A stretch of DNA of 64,000 nucleotides from Synechococcales cyanobacterium GL140_1_metabinner_5_sub (GTDB taxonomy: Bacteria > Cyanobacteriota > Cyanobacteriia > Cyanobacteriales > Chamaesiphonaceae). A program made the position numbers and the translations under genes. Positions 1-7,774 of this stretch are shown here, in pieces (position 1 is the stretch's first letter; the number at the start of each line of letters is the position of its first letter). The notes beneath the pieces were generated by a model. It was given only the letters and a program-made list of their open reading frames with translations. It was not told the DNA's origin and made no database searches. The stretch is from positions 1-64,000 of the forward strand of contig JANYHM010000076.1 of NCBI GenBank assembly GCA_025359065.1, given 5' to 3'.

Positions 1-74
1 GGTGTGTTTCTATAAAGGATTGCCGCAATATCATTTACGCTTTGCTTTAGTCTTTCCTGATCTTCGGTATTCAT
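1..74 (-). CDS. N-terminus of a probable ISKra4-type transposase (runs off the left edge)
   Basis: An open frame starts at an ATG (72-74, minus strand) behind a GAGGTGG ribosome-binding stretch and runs off the window. It begins MNTEDQERLKQS and continues with an IAAILYRNT segment. From memory this opening resembles cyanobacterial ISKra4-family transposases, which start with a short helical segment ending in ILY-x-NT. Only 24 residues are visible, so the assignment is tentative. If right, an insertion sequence lies at the downstream end of the VirB-like operon and may have caused the rearrangement seen at 143-1025. Confidence 0.4.
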   Translation of the reverse strand, partial: MNTEDQERLKQSVNDIAAILYRNT

Positions 75-142
75 ATACCACCTCTGGTTTTACTACTGTT
101 TCTCTATTCTAATTTTTCTCTGTAGAAAGTCACACGCACCCC

Positions 143-293
143 CTACCGGAAACATAGACAGTGCCAAAAACACTGGGCCAATCAAAGCCGTAACTAACAT
201 CATCACCTCAATAATGTACAAGAACGCTCCTCTAAAACTCAAGATCACTGCTCTAAAAGGAGCAGTATCTTCAAAGTTATGGATGTTTCCAAT
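143..293 (-). pseudogene. 151-bp duplicated fragment of the VirB6/TrbL-like gene
   Basis: Bases 143-293 match 1351-1501 in the same orientation with 8 mismatches by direct comparison and no gaps. The matched part encodes residues about 255-305 of the VirB6/TrbL-like protein (first conserved membrane block). Homology stops abruptly at both ends, and no start codon or continuation is present. It is a non-functional fragment left by a duplication or rearrangement, probably connected with the element at the window edge. Confidence 0.85.
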
Positions 294-313
294 CTATGAA
301 ACAATTTTCTGCA

Positions 314-622
314 TTAATTTAGCCTCCTGCATCCAGCTTGAGCAACAGGATCAACAGGATCTGGCATTACACATATGATATATTTACCATTTTTGGTCAG
401 AGAAAACACATAAGTTTTCTCATCATAGCCACCAGGACTAAAAGTGTTACTATAAGCTACTCTGTGGGAAGAATTACCTATTAGTTTCCAACCACTGTCT
501 AGTAAACTACTTAAATTAATATCAACTACTTCCCATTTTGTGGGAAGAGAATGTGCAGCTCCTTGAAATAAAAAACTTGAAATAAAAGCAAAAAGTGTGA
601 TTTTCACTGTCTTTTTACGCAT
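314..622 (-). CDS. Small secreted protein, tandem copy 2
   Basis: This 102-residue protein has an N-terminal signal peptide: Lys/Arg at 2-4, a hydrophobic core to about residue 20, and a probable cut near AHS-LPTKW. The mature part has two cysteines (in IICVMP and AGCRRLN), which may form a disulfide. It is a close paralogue of the gene at 707-1015; the mature regions differ at only about 14 positions, while the signal peptides have diverged. Both lie at the 3' end of the VirB-like operon in the same orientation. A role as a small envelope component of the secretion apparatus is possible from position alone; the family is not recognised. Confidence 0.65.
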   Translation of the reverse strand: MRKKTVKITLFAFISSFLFQGAAHSLPTKWEVVDINLSSLLDSGWKLIGNSSHRVAYSNTFSPGGYDEKTYVFSLTKNGKYIICVMPDPVDPVAQAGCRRLN

Positions 623-706
623 AAAATCTCCTAGTGTAATTTGTGTGAACTATCTGATATGAAGCAATGTTGATTGTTATCTGGGTAGACAAATTGATCT
701 TTTAGA

Positions 707-1015
707 TTAATTGAGTCTTCTACACCCAGCTTGAGCGACAGGATCAATAGGATTAGGCATTACACATACTATGTGTTTCCCACTTTTTGTAAGAGAGAAT
801 ACATAAGTTTTTTCATCAAGCCCGCCAGGACTAAATGCGAGCTTAGAAGCTACCCTATGAGAAGAAATATCTATTAACTGCCAGCCACTGTCCAATAAAC
901 TACTTAAGTTAATATTAACTACTTCCCACTTTGTAGGAAGAGAGTAAGCAGTTCCTTGAAAAGTGAGATTCAACAGAAGAGCACAGAAAGTGATAGTTGC
1001 TGCTTTTTTATACAT
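707..1015 (-). CDS. Small secreted protein, tandem copy 1
   Basis: This is a 102-residue protein with a signal peptide (hydrophobic core about residues 8-22, probable cut near AYS-LPTKW) and a mature domain with two cysteines near the C-terminus. The start codon lies 9 bases after the stop codon of the VirB6/TrbL-like gene, so it is almost certainly cotranscribed with it. The mature domain is strongly conserved with the neighbouring copy at 314-622, especially the NLSSLLDSGW, FSPGG and DEKTYVFSLTK stretches. Function is unknown. By analogy of position it could be an outer-membrane or periplasmic partner of the VirB-like machine, but it lacks a lipobox and is not a VirB7-type lipoprotein. Confidence 0.7.
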   Translation of the reverse strand: MYKKAATITFCALLLNLTFQGTAYSLPTKWEVVNINLSSLLDSGWQLIDISSHRVASKLAFSPGGLDEKTYVFSLTKSGKHIVCVMPNPIDPVAQAGCRRLN

Positions 1016-1024
1016 AACAAACTC

Positions 1025-2266
1025 CTAGCGTCCTTCGCGTGACTTACTTGATGAGGTAGGATTCTCTGCTCCTCCTTTGAGATTATAGAATCCAAGACCG
1101 CTGTTGAAACCAAAGCCTTGACCTGATTGTGCCACGCTGCTTAAAGTAGCAAGACCAGAGCCAGAAGCGATACTCACTGCCAACACTGGAGCAAGCAAAC
1201 CAAGTACAACAGAAGTTACCATCATGTCTACGTTGTTTGGGCCAGCCAAAACGATCGCCATTGATGATAAACCAGAAATCAGACTAAAGCAAATCTTGCA
1301 GAAACCTAACGTCAGGTAAGAAACACCCCAGGTAACTAAAGGCTTAGTACCTACCGGAAACATAGACAGTGCCAAAAACACTGGCCCAATTAAAGCCGTA
1401 ACTAACATCATCACCTCAATAATGTACAAGAACGCTCCTCTAAAGCTCAAGATCACTGCTCTAAAAGGAGCAGTATCTGCAAAGCTGTGGATATTCCCAA
1501 TGTCTGTGATTTTATCTGTAAGGTTCCCGCCTTTTAGCTGATTCAGCTTACTCAAATCAAACCGATTCTTAGTATAGTTGTTAGTGTAATCTTTCCAATC
1601 ATTTATTTCTTTCTGCCATTGAGCCGCATCCGCGTTTACCTGACTTGGCCACAGCTTGGTACCAGCAAGACTAAAAGCTTTAGAAACTAAACCTTTGTTG
1701 GTCATACATTCTTCAAACTTCTGAAACTCCGTGACCGATTGGCACGCTGCAACCTGACCATCGGTAAACGAAATCAGCGTATCAAAAGTTTTTAGTATAT
1801 CGGTAGAAGATTTTAGGCTCATCTCCACATCAATTATTCTGTTGAGAGAAGCATTAAAGCCATTCATTGCGTCTCTGGCTCCCATGGTTAACTCTCTCAT
1901 GTTTTTACCGCCGTTAGATAGCATTATTACTAACAGTAACGGATACACCATCTCACTGGCAATTGGTTTGAGACCACCTTCCTGTAAGGCTGCATAAAGC
2001 CTAAAACACCAAAAACCCACCGCAAAAACCCCTATCAACAAACCCAAAAGGCACATTGTTCGGTACATAGCACCTTCCATCGATACTTTCCAGAGTTTAT
2101 TGAGCGCCGCTGGGATTTCGGTATCTTGAGCATCATTAGTCAACGTGAATATTATTTGATCTAACAAGCCCGCACCAGGATCTGTCGTTACAGGTGCCGC
2201 ATCTGATGGACCGAGCAAGGTAACACCTGGAATACTTTGTCCTAGTAACACTTGGGGCATGAACAT
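1025..2266 (-). CDS. VirB6/TrbL-like polytopic membrane protein of a type IV secretion-like system
   Basis: This 413-residue protein has a long N-terminal hydrophilic part, hydrophobic segments near residues 70-95 and 110-125, a soluble insert of about 125 residues, and a cluster of membrane segments from about 265 to 385. The cluster contains GPVFLALSMFP, followed by a segment rich in small residues. This pattern (central soluble loop, then packed C-terminal helices with a GPxFxxLxxFP-like motif) is typical of VirB6/TrbL inner-membrane channel proteins of conjugation and type IV secretion systems. It follows the VirB5-like gene by 43 bases. The family is too divergent for a firm subclass. 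Confidence 0.7.
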   Translation of the reverse strand: MFMPQVLLGQSIPGVTLLGPSDAAPVTTDPGAGLLDQIIFTLTNDAQDTEIPAALNKLWKVSMEGAMYRTMCLLGLLIGVFAVGFWCFRLYAALQEGGLKPIASEMVYPLLLVIMLSNGGKNMRELTMGARDAMNGFNASLNRIIDVEMSLKSSTDILKTFDTLISFTDGQVAACQSVTEFQKFEECMTNKGLVSKAFSLAGTKLWPSQVNADAAQWQKEINDWKDYTNNYTKNRFDLSKLNQLKGGNLTDKITDIGNIHSFADTAPFRAVILSFRGAFLYIIEVMMLVTALIGPVFLALSMFPVGTKPLVTWGVSYLTLGFCKICFSLISGLSSMAIVLAGPNNVDMMVTSVVLGLLAPVLAVSIASGSGLATLSSVAQSGQGFGFNSGLGFYNLKGGAENPTSSSKSREGR

Positions 2267-2309
2267 CGGAACTCTCCTTTAAAAATAATGTTTGAATGAA
2301 TAAGCTGGA

Positions 2310-3116
2310 CTACTGACCAATTCTGTATTTGCGGCTCATTTCCTGCATGTTAGCGATCATTCGTTCTTGTGCCCTCAAGATCCTCTCTTGAGTTTCACCC
2401 TGTATTCTGCCCTCAGTGTTAGCATTGGCCTGATTGGCCACCGCCAACTGGGTTTTAATCGCCTGCAAATTGTTATTCTGCAAAGCCAACAATCGCAGTT
2501 GTGCAGCATTAATCGCAGCCTGACTGCTATTTTGGTTAGCCAAAATCTTCAGCACATCCTGAGAAGAAGAAGCACTTTCAGCCTCATCAGCTTTTCCAGC
2601 AGAAGTACTGGCAGCCTCTGTAGATTCTTGTACCAAATTGCTGATCTCTTCTAGGTTCTTGCGATCGGCCTCTTGCGCCTCCTTGCTCAAAGTCATCTCA
2701 GCGGCTGTCGATGCTGATGCCCGTGCCGCTTGGCTTTGACTAGGTATTACCGATGGAGTTGCCGATGCTTTTTCTTTTGTATCGATCGCCTGCTGAGTCT
2801 CTGATGGAGCCAAAATATTTAACACCCCTTTGATCTTATTAATGTCAGCATTAGATATATTCGTAAACTGCTGAATCTGCGGCAGAAAAATCGTTGCAAT
2901 TTGATTGATCTCTCCTAAAATTTTGCTAATCGCCGGATTACTTTTAATACTGTACAGAAAAGAATCAGCCTGCTTCTTAACATCACTAATCGTCTTTAAA
3001 ATATCGATCGCCTTAGCCTGAGAGGCCGTACCGCCCAGAATTAACGTCGTGATTAAAGCTACTCCCAAAAGGCGCGACTTAGCTTTAGTAGATTTCTTTT
3101 TGGTGTTTTTTTTCAT
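2310..3116 (-). CDS. VirB5/TrbJ-like periplasmic protein
   Basis: This 268-residue protein has a signal peptide: a Lys-rich start, hydrophobic core LLGVALITTLILGG and a probable cut after SQAKA. The mature protein is rich in Ala, Gln, Ser and Glu and should be mostly helical. Near residues 205-235 it contains AAQLRLLALQ followed by a second Gln-rich helix, the kind of heptad seen in VirB5/TrbJ minor pilus proteins. The gene lies between the VirB4-like ATPase (36 bases upstream) and the VirB6-like gene, the normal position of virB5. Sequence similarity is low-complexity, so the call relies partly on order. Confidence 0.6.
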   Translation of the reverse strand: MKKNTKKKSTKAKSRLLGVALITTLILGGTASQAKAIDILKTISDVKKQADSFLYSIKSNPAISKILGEINQIATIFLPQIQQFTNISNADINKIKGVLNILAPSETQQAIDTKEKASATPSVIPSQSQAARASASTAAEMTLSKEAQEADRKNLEEISNLVQESTEAASTSAGKADEAESASSSQDVLKILANQNSSQAAINAAQLRLLALQNNNLQAIKTQLAVANQANANTEGRIQGETQERILRAQERMIANMQEMSRKYRIGQ

Positions 3117-3152
3117 AATTATTGCTCTAAATTATTTAATGTCTTTGCACTA

Positions 3153-6086
3153 TTAGATGGATTGATCAGGTGAATCGATCGAATCAGAATTTTTAACTAC
3201 AAAATCTTGGTCATCTCCACAATCATCCTCAACTGCAAAATCTTGGTCATCGACCAAATCATCGCTAATATCCAATGTCGTATCATCAGATAGCGATTCA
3301 TCCTTTGCTGGCACCACGCCCGCTGGTAAATTAAAAGGCCGACTCTCGCGCAGCGCAGAACATAACTCCTCAGAAAAAGCCATTAGACCCTTATAAGGAT
3401 CACCATAGTGAGCCATATAAGCCCGTCGAGCTGCCGCCTCATGGGGGTTATTGGCTACTACCGCCAACAAAATTGGTGGACTGTAGTAACGCACAAAAGT
3501 CTGAGTCCCCGCCTCATCTAACAGCCATTTAGAATACATTTCTTCTTTGGCTGGATAGAAATTTTTGCCCGCATTACGCGCCACAATATCCGGGTCGAGC
3601 TTCAAAATATTTACAAAACTCTCTTGAGCTACCGGCTGAATGCGACCAATTAAGCGCGTAGATAAGTTCTGGATAATCTTCGGCCCAGCCTTAGAAGTAG
3701 CTAGAGTATTGGGATCTTGAGCCGCTAATAGTACTCTAATACCAGCCTTTGCGCCGTTGGCAGTTAACCTAGCGATCAACTGACCAATTTCTTGCCACTC
3801 CAGCAAAATCGAAAATTCATCGATAAAAAAGATACTTTCGGGATAGCTTAAAGTTCTTCTTAATGCCGCTGAATAGGCCGCTAACGCCAAGATTGCCGCA
3901 TCATCACCATCGTTCAATCCGCGCAGGGCAAACACCAATAGCTTATTATCAGTATCAAAAGTCGAAGGCTGAGAAATGGCCTTACCCACCCGTGAATTAA
4001 TCCAGAACTGTAGCTGTCGCTTGATCTGGTTAATTGCCTGCTCGGTGTTATCGTCATCCAACACTTGGCTCGGTAAGCCTTCTAGACCGTGTGTTTCAAA
4101 AAACTCCAAAAAAGTTACTAAAGTTGGTGTGGCATTCCAAGCAGGGGTGTTTCTGCCCGATAACCTGGCTAACTCATAGCGCGACAAGATCTCTGGTCGC
4201 TCGAAAAATCGATCGAGCGCAGGTACCAACACCGATCGAATAGCCTGTTTGAGCATCCGATCGGCAGTAGTTTGTGCTTCCCCAGACCCAAACACCATAA
4301 TCATCAGCGCCGTCGCCAAAAACTCTTTGTAATCTACCATCCGCTCTGCCCGCTCCTTTTCAGAAAAAGACGACAGATCAGGAATTTCTAACAAATTATT
4401 AGCTTCTTTACCAATATCGAAATAGGCTCCGCCCACATAGTTAGTAAAATCTTTAAAAGTGGAGGCCGCATCCGAAGGCGGAAAATCCATGATAATAACC
4501 GGAATATCTTGCGCCAAAGCAGGCACCAACATCCCAGCGACCAACACCGACTTACCCGCACGCGTAGTGGCAAACAAGCCAATGTTGCGATGCTGTTTGT
4601 AAAGATCTAAATGTAGCGGTACCCCACCTTCATCAGTGACTAGTTCCAGACCCTCTTTATCTAACGGAATTGGCTGTACCAAAGACATAAACCCTGGAGC
4701 TTCACCGGTAAGATAAATCAGACGGCGATCGAAGGGAGCCGCCAGCATTTTTTCCCAAGTAGTGGGCAGAGTTTGTAGCCACATCTTCCAGGCATACTCA
4801 TTTTCGCGATCGACCCAGGCCGGACGGCGGAAGCAGTTTTGTAAATAGCGACAGGCCGAATCTAGATCATTTAAAGTAGAGCGATGTACTACCATCATCA
4901 CAGCTACCTGTAATGGTAAGGAACCCTCATATAGAGCCTCCTGAGCGGCGATCGACTTCCGTTGACGAATAGAAGCCCCCACATCAATGTTGGCATGTTT
5001 GGCCGAGTCGTTTTGAGCGGCGATCGACTGACGCATTACCCGGCTCATATTTTCTTTAATAATTGCATCATTTGCCCGTGTCAACTGGCAAAAACATTCG
5101 GTGTCATACACCGCATCCCGCGCAAAGATTTCCCACAGATAGCGCAGCTCAGATTCTTTATCGGCCCAGCCACCGGGCTTATCGATAAACACCACCGGCG
5201 CGGCATATTTACCTTTAATATGAATAAATGATCGATCGGCAAAAGGCACCCGGTCTTGACTCGGAAACAAATGGCTGGTCAAATGCACATCTGAATGCAC
5301 AACTTCTGAAATTTGTTCACCATCAAACACCGTAAGCTGAGGAATTTGCGGGGCTTCATCGGCATTAAAGCGCTCCCACAAAGCCGACCAAAGCTGCTGC
5401 TCGGTCATCGGCTCCACGGCTAAGCCCATTTTATTGGACAACAACTGCTCCCACTGAATAAAGCCATCAGTAAAAGCCCTGTTCATCATCTCTTCGTATT
5501 CAGCCCTCTGGATCGCTCCGGCGGTTCCGGCAAACTTAGTCCAGTAGCTTTCGCCATAGGCCAAGATCTTTTCGATCCAGTCATTGGCGTTAATTGAGGC
5601 AGCATCGATCGTATAGGTTACATAAAACCGTAGTGACTTTGGTTTTCGTAGTCCTCTTTTCGATAGCTGAGCCGTTCTTTTTTTCTCGGCTAACAGCAAA
5701 AATTGTAGACGAGGATTAGTAGTTTTCATCACCAGCTCCGAGAGCTGTCGCTGGCGAGATTCATCGCTCGAAAAAGAGCTAAAGTGAATAGTAAACTTCT
5801 CTCCCGGCAACAAATCTTTCAGGCCGCTCTCGATTCCATCAAAGATGGGATCTACTTGGCTTTCTCGCAGAGTGCTGTGTACACCCTTAGTTTCAAACCC
5901 AAAGACAAACTGAAAGCTCTCGGTTTTGTCGTTGCCCCGTCGCAACAAATAAGCCGCCGCTGCTCGGCCACGCATCTGAAATTTGACAATGGCCTCGCAG
6001 GGGATTTCGTTCTCAAAAGGCAAGAGCTTGAGTTTTTCTTTGCCATTATCTACGGTTTTTGGCTTTTGTTTGACGAGCAGTTTCAT
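3153..6086 (-). CDS. VirB4/TraC-like type IV secretion ATPase
   Basis: This 977-residue cytoplasmic ATPase would energise assembly and substrate transfer by the VirB-like machine. The C-terminal RecA-like domain carries a P-loop at residues 506-513 (ATTRAGKS, Lys512), with Ala where the consensus starts with Gly. It also has a Walker B block around FFIDEF (Asp756, Glu757), followed by an ARLTANGAKAG helix and the LLAAQDP segment typical of VirB4/TraC proteins. The N-terminal half (about 1-480) fits the CagE/TrbE-type N-domain. The acidic C-terminal tail contains near-repeats of DDQDF-V. Length is somewhat above the usual 800-900. No VirD4 coupling ATPase or relaxase is visible in the window. 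Confidence 0.8.
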   Translation of the reverse strand: MKLLVKQKPKTVDNGKEKLKLLPFENEIPCEAIVKFQMRGRAAAAYLLRRGNDKTESFQFVFGFETKGVHSTLRESQVDPIFDGIESGLKDLLPGEKFTIHFSSFSSDESRQRQLSELVMKTTNPRLQFLLLAEKKRTAQLSKRGLRKPKSLRFYVTYTIDAASINANDWIEKILAYGESYWTKFAGTAGAIQRAEYEEMMNRAFTDGFIQWEQLLSNKMGLAVEPMTEQQLWSALWERFNADEAPQIPQLTVFDGEQISEVVHSDVHLTSHLFPSQDRVPFADRSFIHIKGKYAAPVVFIDKPGGWADKESELRYLWEIFARDAVYDTECFCQLTRANDAIIKENMSRVMRQSIAAQNDSAKHANIDVGASIRQRKSIAAQEALYEGSLPLQVAVMMVVHRSTLNDLDSACRYLQNCFRRPAWVDRENEYAWKMWLQTLPTTWEKMLAAPFDRRLIYLTGEAPGFMSLVQPIPLDKEGLELVTDEGGVPLHLDLYKQHRNIGLFATTRAGKSVLVAGMLVPALAQDIPVIIMDFPPSDAASTFKDFTNYVGGAYFDIGKEANNLLEIPDLSSFSEKERAERMVDYKEFLATALMIMVFGSGEAQTTADRMLKQAIRSVLVPALDRFFERPEILSRYELARLSGRNTPAWNATPTLVTFLEFFETHGLEGLPSQVLDDDNTEQAINQIKRQLQFWINSRVGKAISQPSTFDTDNKLLVFALRGLNDGDDAAILALAAYSAALRRTLSYPESIFFIDEFSILLEWQEIGQLIARLTANGAKAGIRVLLAAQDPNTLATSKAGPKIIQNLSTRLIGRIQPVAQESFVNILKLDPDIVARNAGKNFYPAKEEMYSKWLLDEAGTQTFVRYYSPPILLAVVANNPHEAAARRAYMAHYGDPYKGLMAFSEELCSALRESRPFNLPAGVVPAKDESLSDDTTLDISDDLVDDQDFAVEDDCGDDQDFVVKNSDSIDSPDQSI

Positions 6087-6114
6087 AGTAAAAACTAATG
6101 TGGGTTAGGGAGCT

Positions 6115-6429
6115 TTATGGTTTGAGTCGATCGATGGTTTTGCTGGAGGCGATCGGTCGATAGCGTTCGTGGCCTCGGCTCCACCGTTGAGGTGGAGACA
6201 TGAATTTAGATAAAAATTTGTAGGGTTTTTGGCCAGCTAAAATTGTCCAACTCACACAGCCCCAGACAGTTAGCCCCACTGTCCATTGCCAATCTAAAAC
6301 AAAAACACTACGAGTAAAAATGATCACTGTTAACAAAATGCCACCCCAAGGTAACAATAAGTCAGCAGGAATTGGGCCAATGCTGGGACGAGATCCCAGC
6401 ATTTGATTAATTTGCCGGAACTTAGACAT
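6115..6429 (-). CDS. VirB3-like small membrane protein
   Basis: This 104-residue protein has two adjacent hydrophobic segments (about residues 25-45 and 48-65) separated by a short polar turn, then a basic, Pro-rich cytoplasmic tail (KPYKFLSKF onward). Size, topology and position directly between the VirB2-like and VirB4-like genes fit VirB3/TrbD inner-membrane proteins. The gap to the upstream gene is 3 bases and to the VirB4-like gene 28 bases, so it is in the operon. Sequence conservation in this family is low, so the call is by topology and order. Confidence 0.6.
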   Translation of the reverse strand: MSKFRQINQMLGSRPSIGPIPADLLLPWGGILLTVIIFTRSVFVLDWQWTVGLTVWGCVSWTILAGQKPYKFLSKFMSPPQRWSRGHERYRPIASSKTIDRLKP

Positions 6430-6432
6430 AGG

Positions 6433-7035
6433 TTAAGGTGTAGGTGTAGAAGTAGTTCCAGTAATTGCCCCTACTAAAACATCCCCCAGGGTACCAGCTA
6501 GTACTACAAAGAAAGGTGTTTTGGCTAAGTCTTTCCACTCTTCGCCTTGGCGTACAGCCTGAAATACTTGCACAATTCCAAACAGCACATACATCACAAA
6601 CAACATGCGTAGCGTGTTCATGACCAAATCCACAGCCTTAGTCACGCTGGCACCGGTACCTGCGAAGTTAGCTTTCACAAAGGTTTGAGCATTATTGAAA
6701 AACTGGGCATGAGAAGGCTCTACAAAAGCCAAGCCCAAGATAACGCCAGAAAACAATCCCAACACTACACCAGTAAACATCACAATATTTAGTTTGTGAG
6801 TCTGAAAAATATCTCGATACTGATGTTGGAGTTTCCAGATCATTACTGGGTTGGAGTAAATGCAGCTAGCAAATAGCATCAAGGCTAAAAAGCCTTTGCC
6901 ACCAAACAGACAAACGATCGCACCAATCAAATAAATTACTGACATCAAAGGGGTCTGAAGAATCTGCTGAATTTGGTTGGTGATACTGGCAACAGAGTAG
7001 TTGGCAACAGAGCGACGGGCAGGTGGTTTTAACAT
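6433..7035 (-). CDS. VirB2/TrbC-like pilin precursor, first gene of the operon
   Basis: This is a 200-residue membrane protein. Residues 30-60 contain a first hydrophobic hairpin. Residues 84-105 form a signal-like helix ending in EPSHA with a plausible leader-peptidase cut after Ala110. The remaining 90 residues (QFFNNAQ onward) contain a small-residue region, a hydrophobic helix, a charged loop (RQGEEWKD) and a second hydrophobic helix, which is the VirB2/TrbC pilin layout. The long hydrophobic extension before the pilin part is unusual. It is the promoter-proximal gene of the VirB-like operon; the upstream 0.7 kb has no convincing gene. Confidence 0.6.
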   Translation of the reverse strand: MLKPPARRSVANYSVASITNQIQQILQTPLMSVIYLIGAIVCLFGGKGFLALMLFASCIYSNPVMIWKLQHQYRDIFQTHKLNIVMFTGVVLGLFSGVILGLAFVEPSHAQFFNNAQTFVKANFAGTGASVTKAVDLVMNTLRMLFVMYVLFGIVQVFQAVRQGEEWKDLAKTPFFVVLAGTLGDVLVGAITGTTSTPTP

Positions 7036-7774
7036 TGTGTTTCAGGCGGTTAGATTAAGGAATTAAGCTGATAACTCATGATCGCTGTTGCAGATAAAAA
7101 ATACATAGTTGGAATATCTCAGTATTTAGCGATTCGTGAACCAGCATCACAATAATATCAACCCGCTTTTCTGGTTGGCTAGATGCCGAAGATTGGTTCA
7201 GGCATCTAGCTGAAATTATCCAATGTACAGACATTCTGGCTGTTTGCTAGATAATGAGTCGGCCAAACACTTTTCAGCCCCAACACCCCAATGCTATTTT
7301 TTAACGGAGAAATATTACAGAGTTTTGCTGCTTGGCTATGTGTCATATAGCTGATCAGTAATTGCACTGAGATAGATTGAATCTTTCATGCGATCAGGTC
7401 ATTTGATCGATCGACTTGTTTCTATGAACCACGGCATTTTGATAAATAGTCGCCAAAACACCTCTGGTCGTGCTAACTTGAATGCAGATTTTTGGTTTTC
7501 TTGACCATGCTTGGCATCAAACACCACATTCAAATTTTTGTTCTCCAGCACAGCGAGACTCGGCGACGAACCTAGAATCGCAGCGGATTTTGATTGCCCC
7601 CATTTCAAACAACCTGGGTAATTTCGAGACTGCGGTTCTTTTTGATTTTGTATCGATTTTACTTCCAACCGTTTAGTCTCCCCACATCAATTGGGTAGTA
7701 TGAGCCTAGATGGATCTGGTGAAGAGTAAAAGCGGCAAGAAATCTATCTACACCCCAACTTTAGGAGTAATACC
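7036..7774. other. Intergenic region between the VirB-like operon and argD
   Basis: About 740 bases separate two divergently transcribed units, and I see no credible gene. An open frame of 89 codons at 7399-7668 lacks a ribosome-binding site and has no protein-like pattern. The region should hold the promoters for the VirB-like operon (leftward) and argD (rightward), and it includes the inverted repeat at 7178-7210. An AGGAG at about 7763-7767 precedes the TTG start of argD. Confidence 0.6.
7178..7210. repeat. Perfect 10-bp inverted repeat in the promoter region
   Basis: GCTAGATGCC (7178-7187) and GGCATCTAGC (7201-7210) are exact reverse complements with a 13-base loop. Neither side is followed by a T-run, so a terminator is unlikely. 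It lies 143 bases upstream of the first VirB-like gene, where an operator for the secretion operon would be plausible. No regulator gene is visible beside it. Confidence 0.45.

Noticed and set aside
7130-7215. Stem-rich stretch considered as a tRNA
   Set aside because: It has a single 10-bp stem only; no T-loop, anticodon arm or acceptor pairing could be built.
7399-7668. 89-codon minus-strand frame upstream of argD
   Set aside because: No ribosome-binding site, no recognisable domain, unusual composition and an overlapping frame on the other strand; most likely non-coding.
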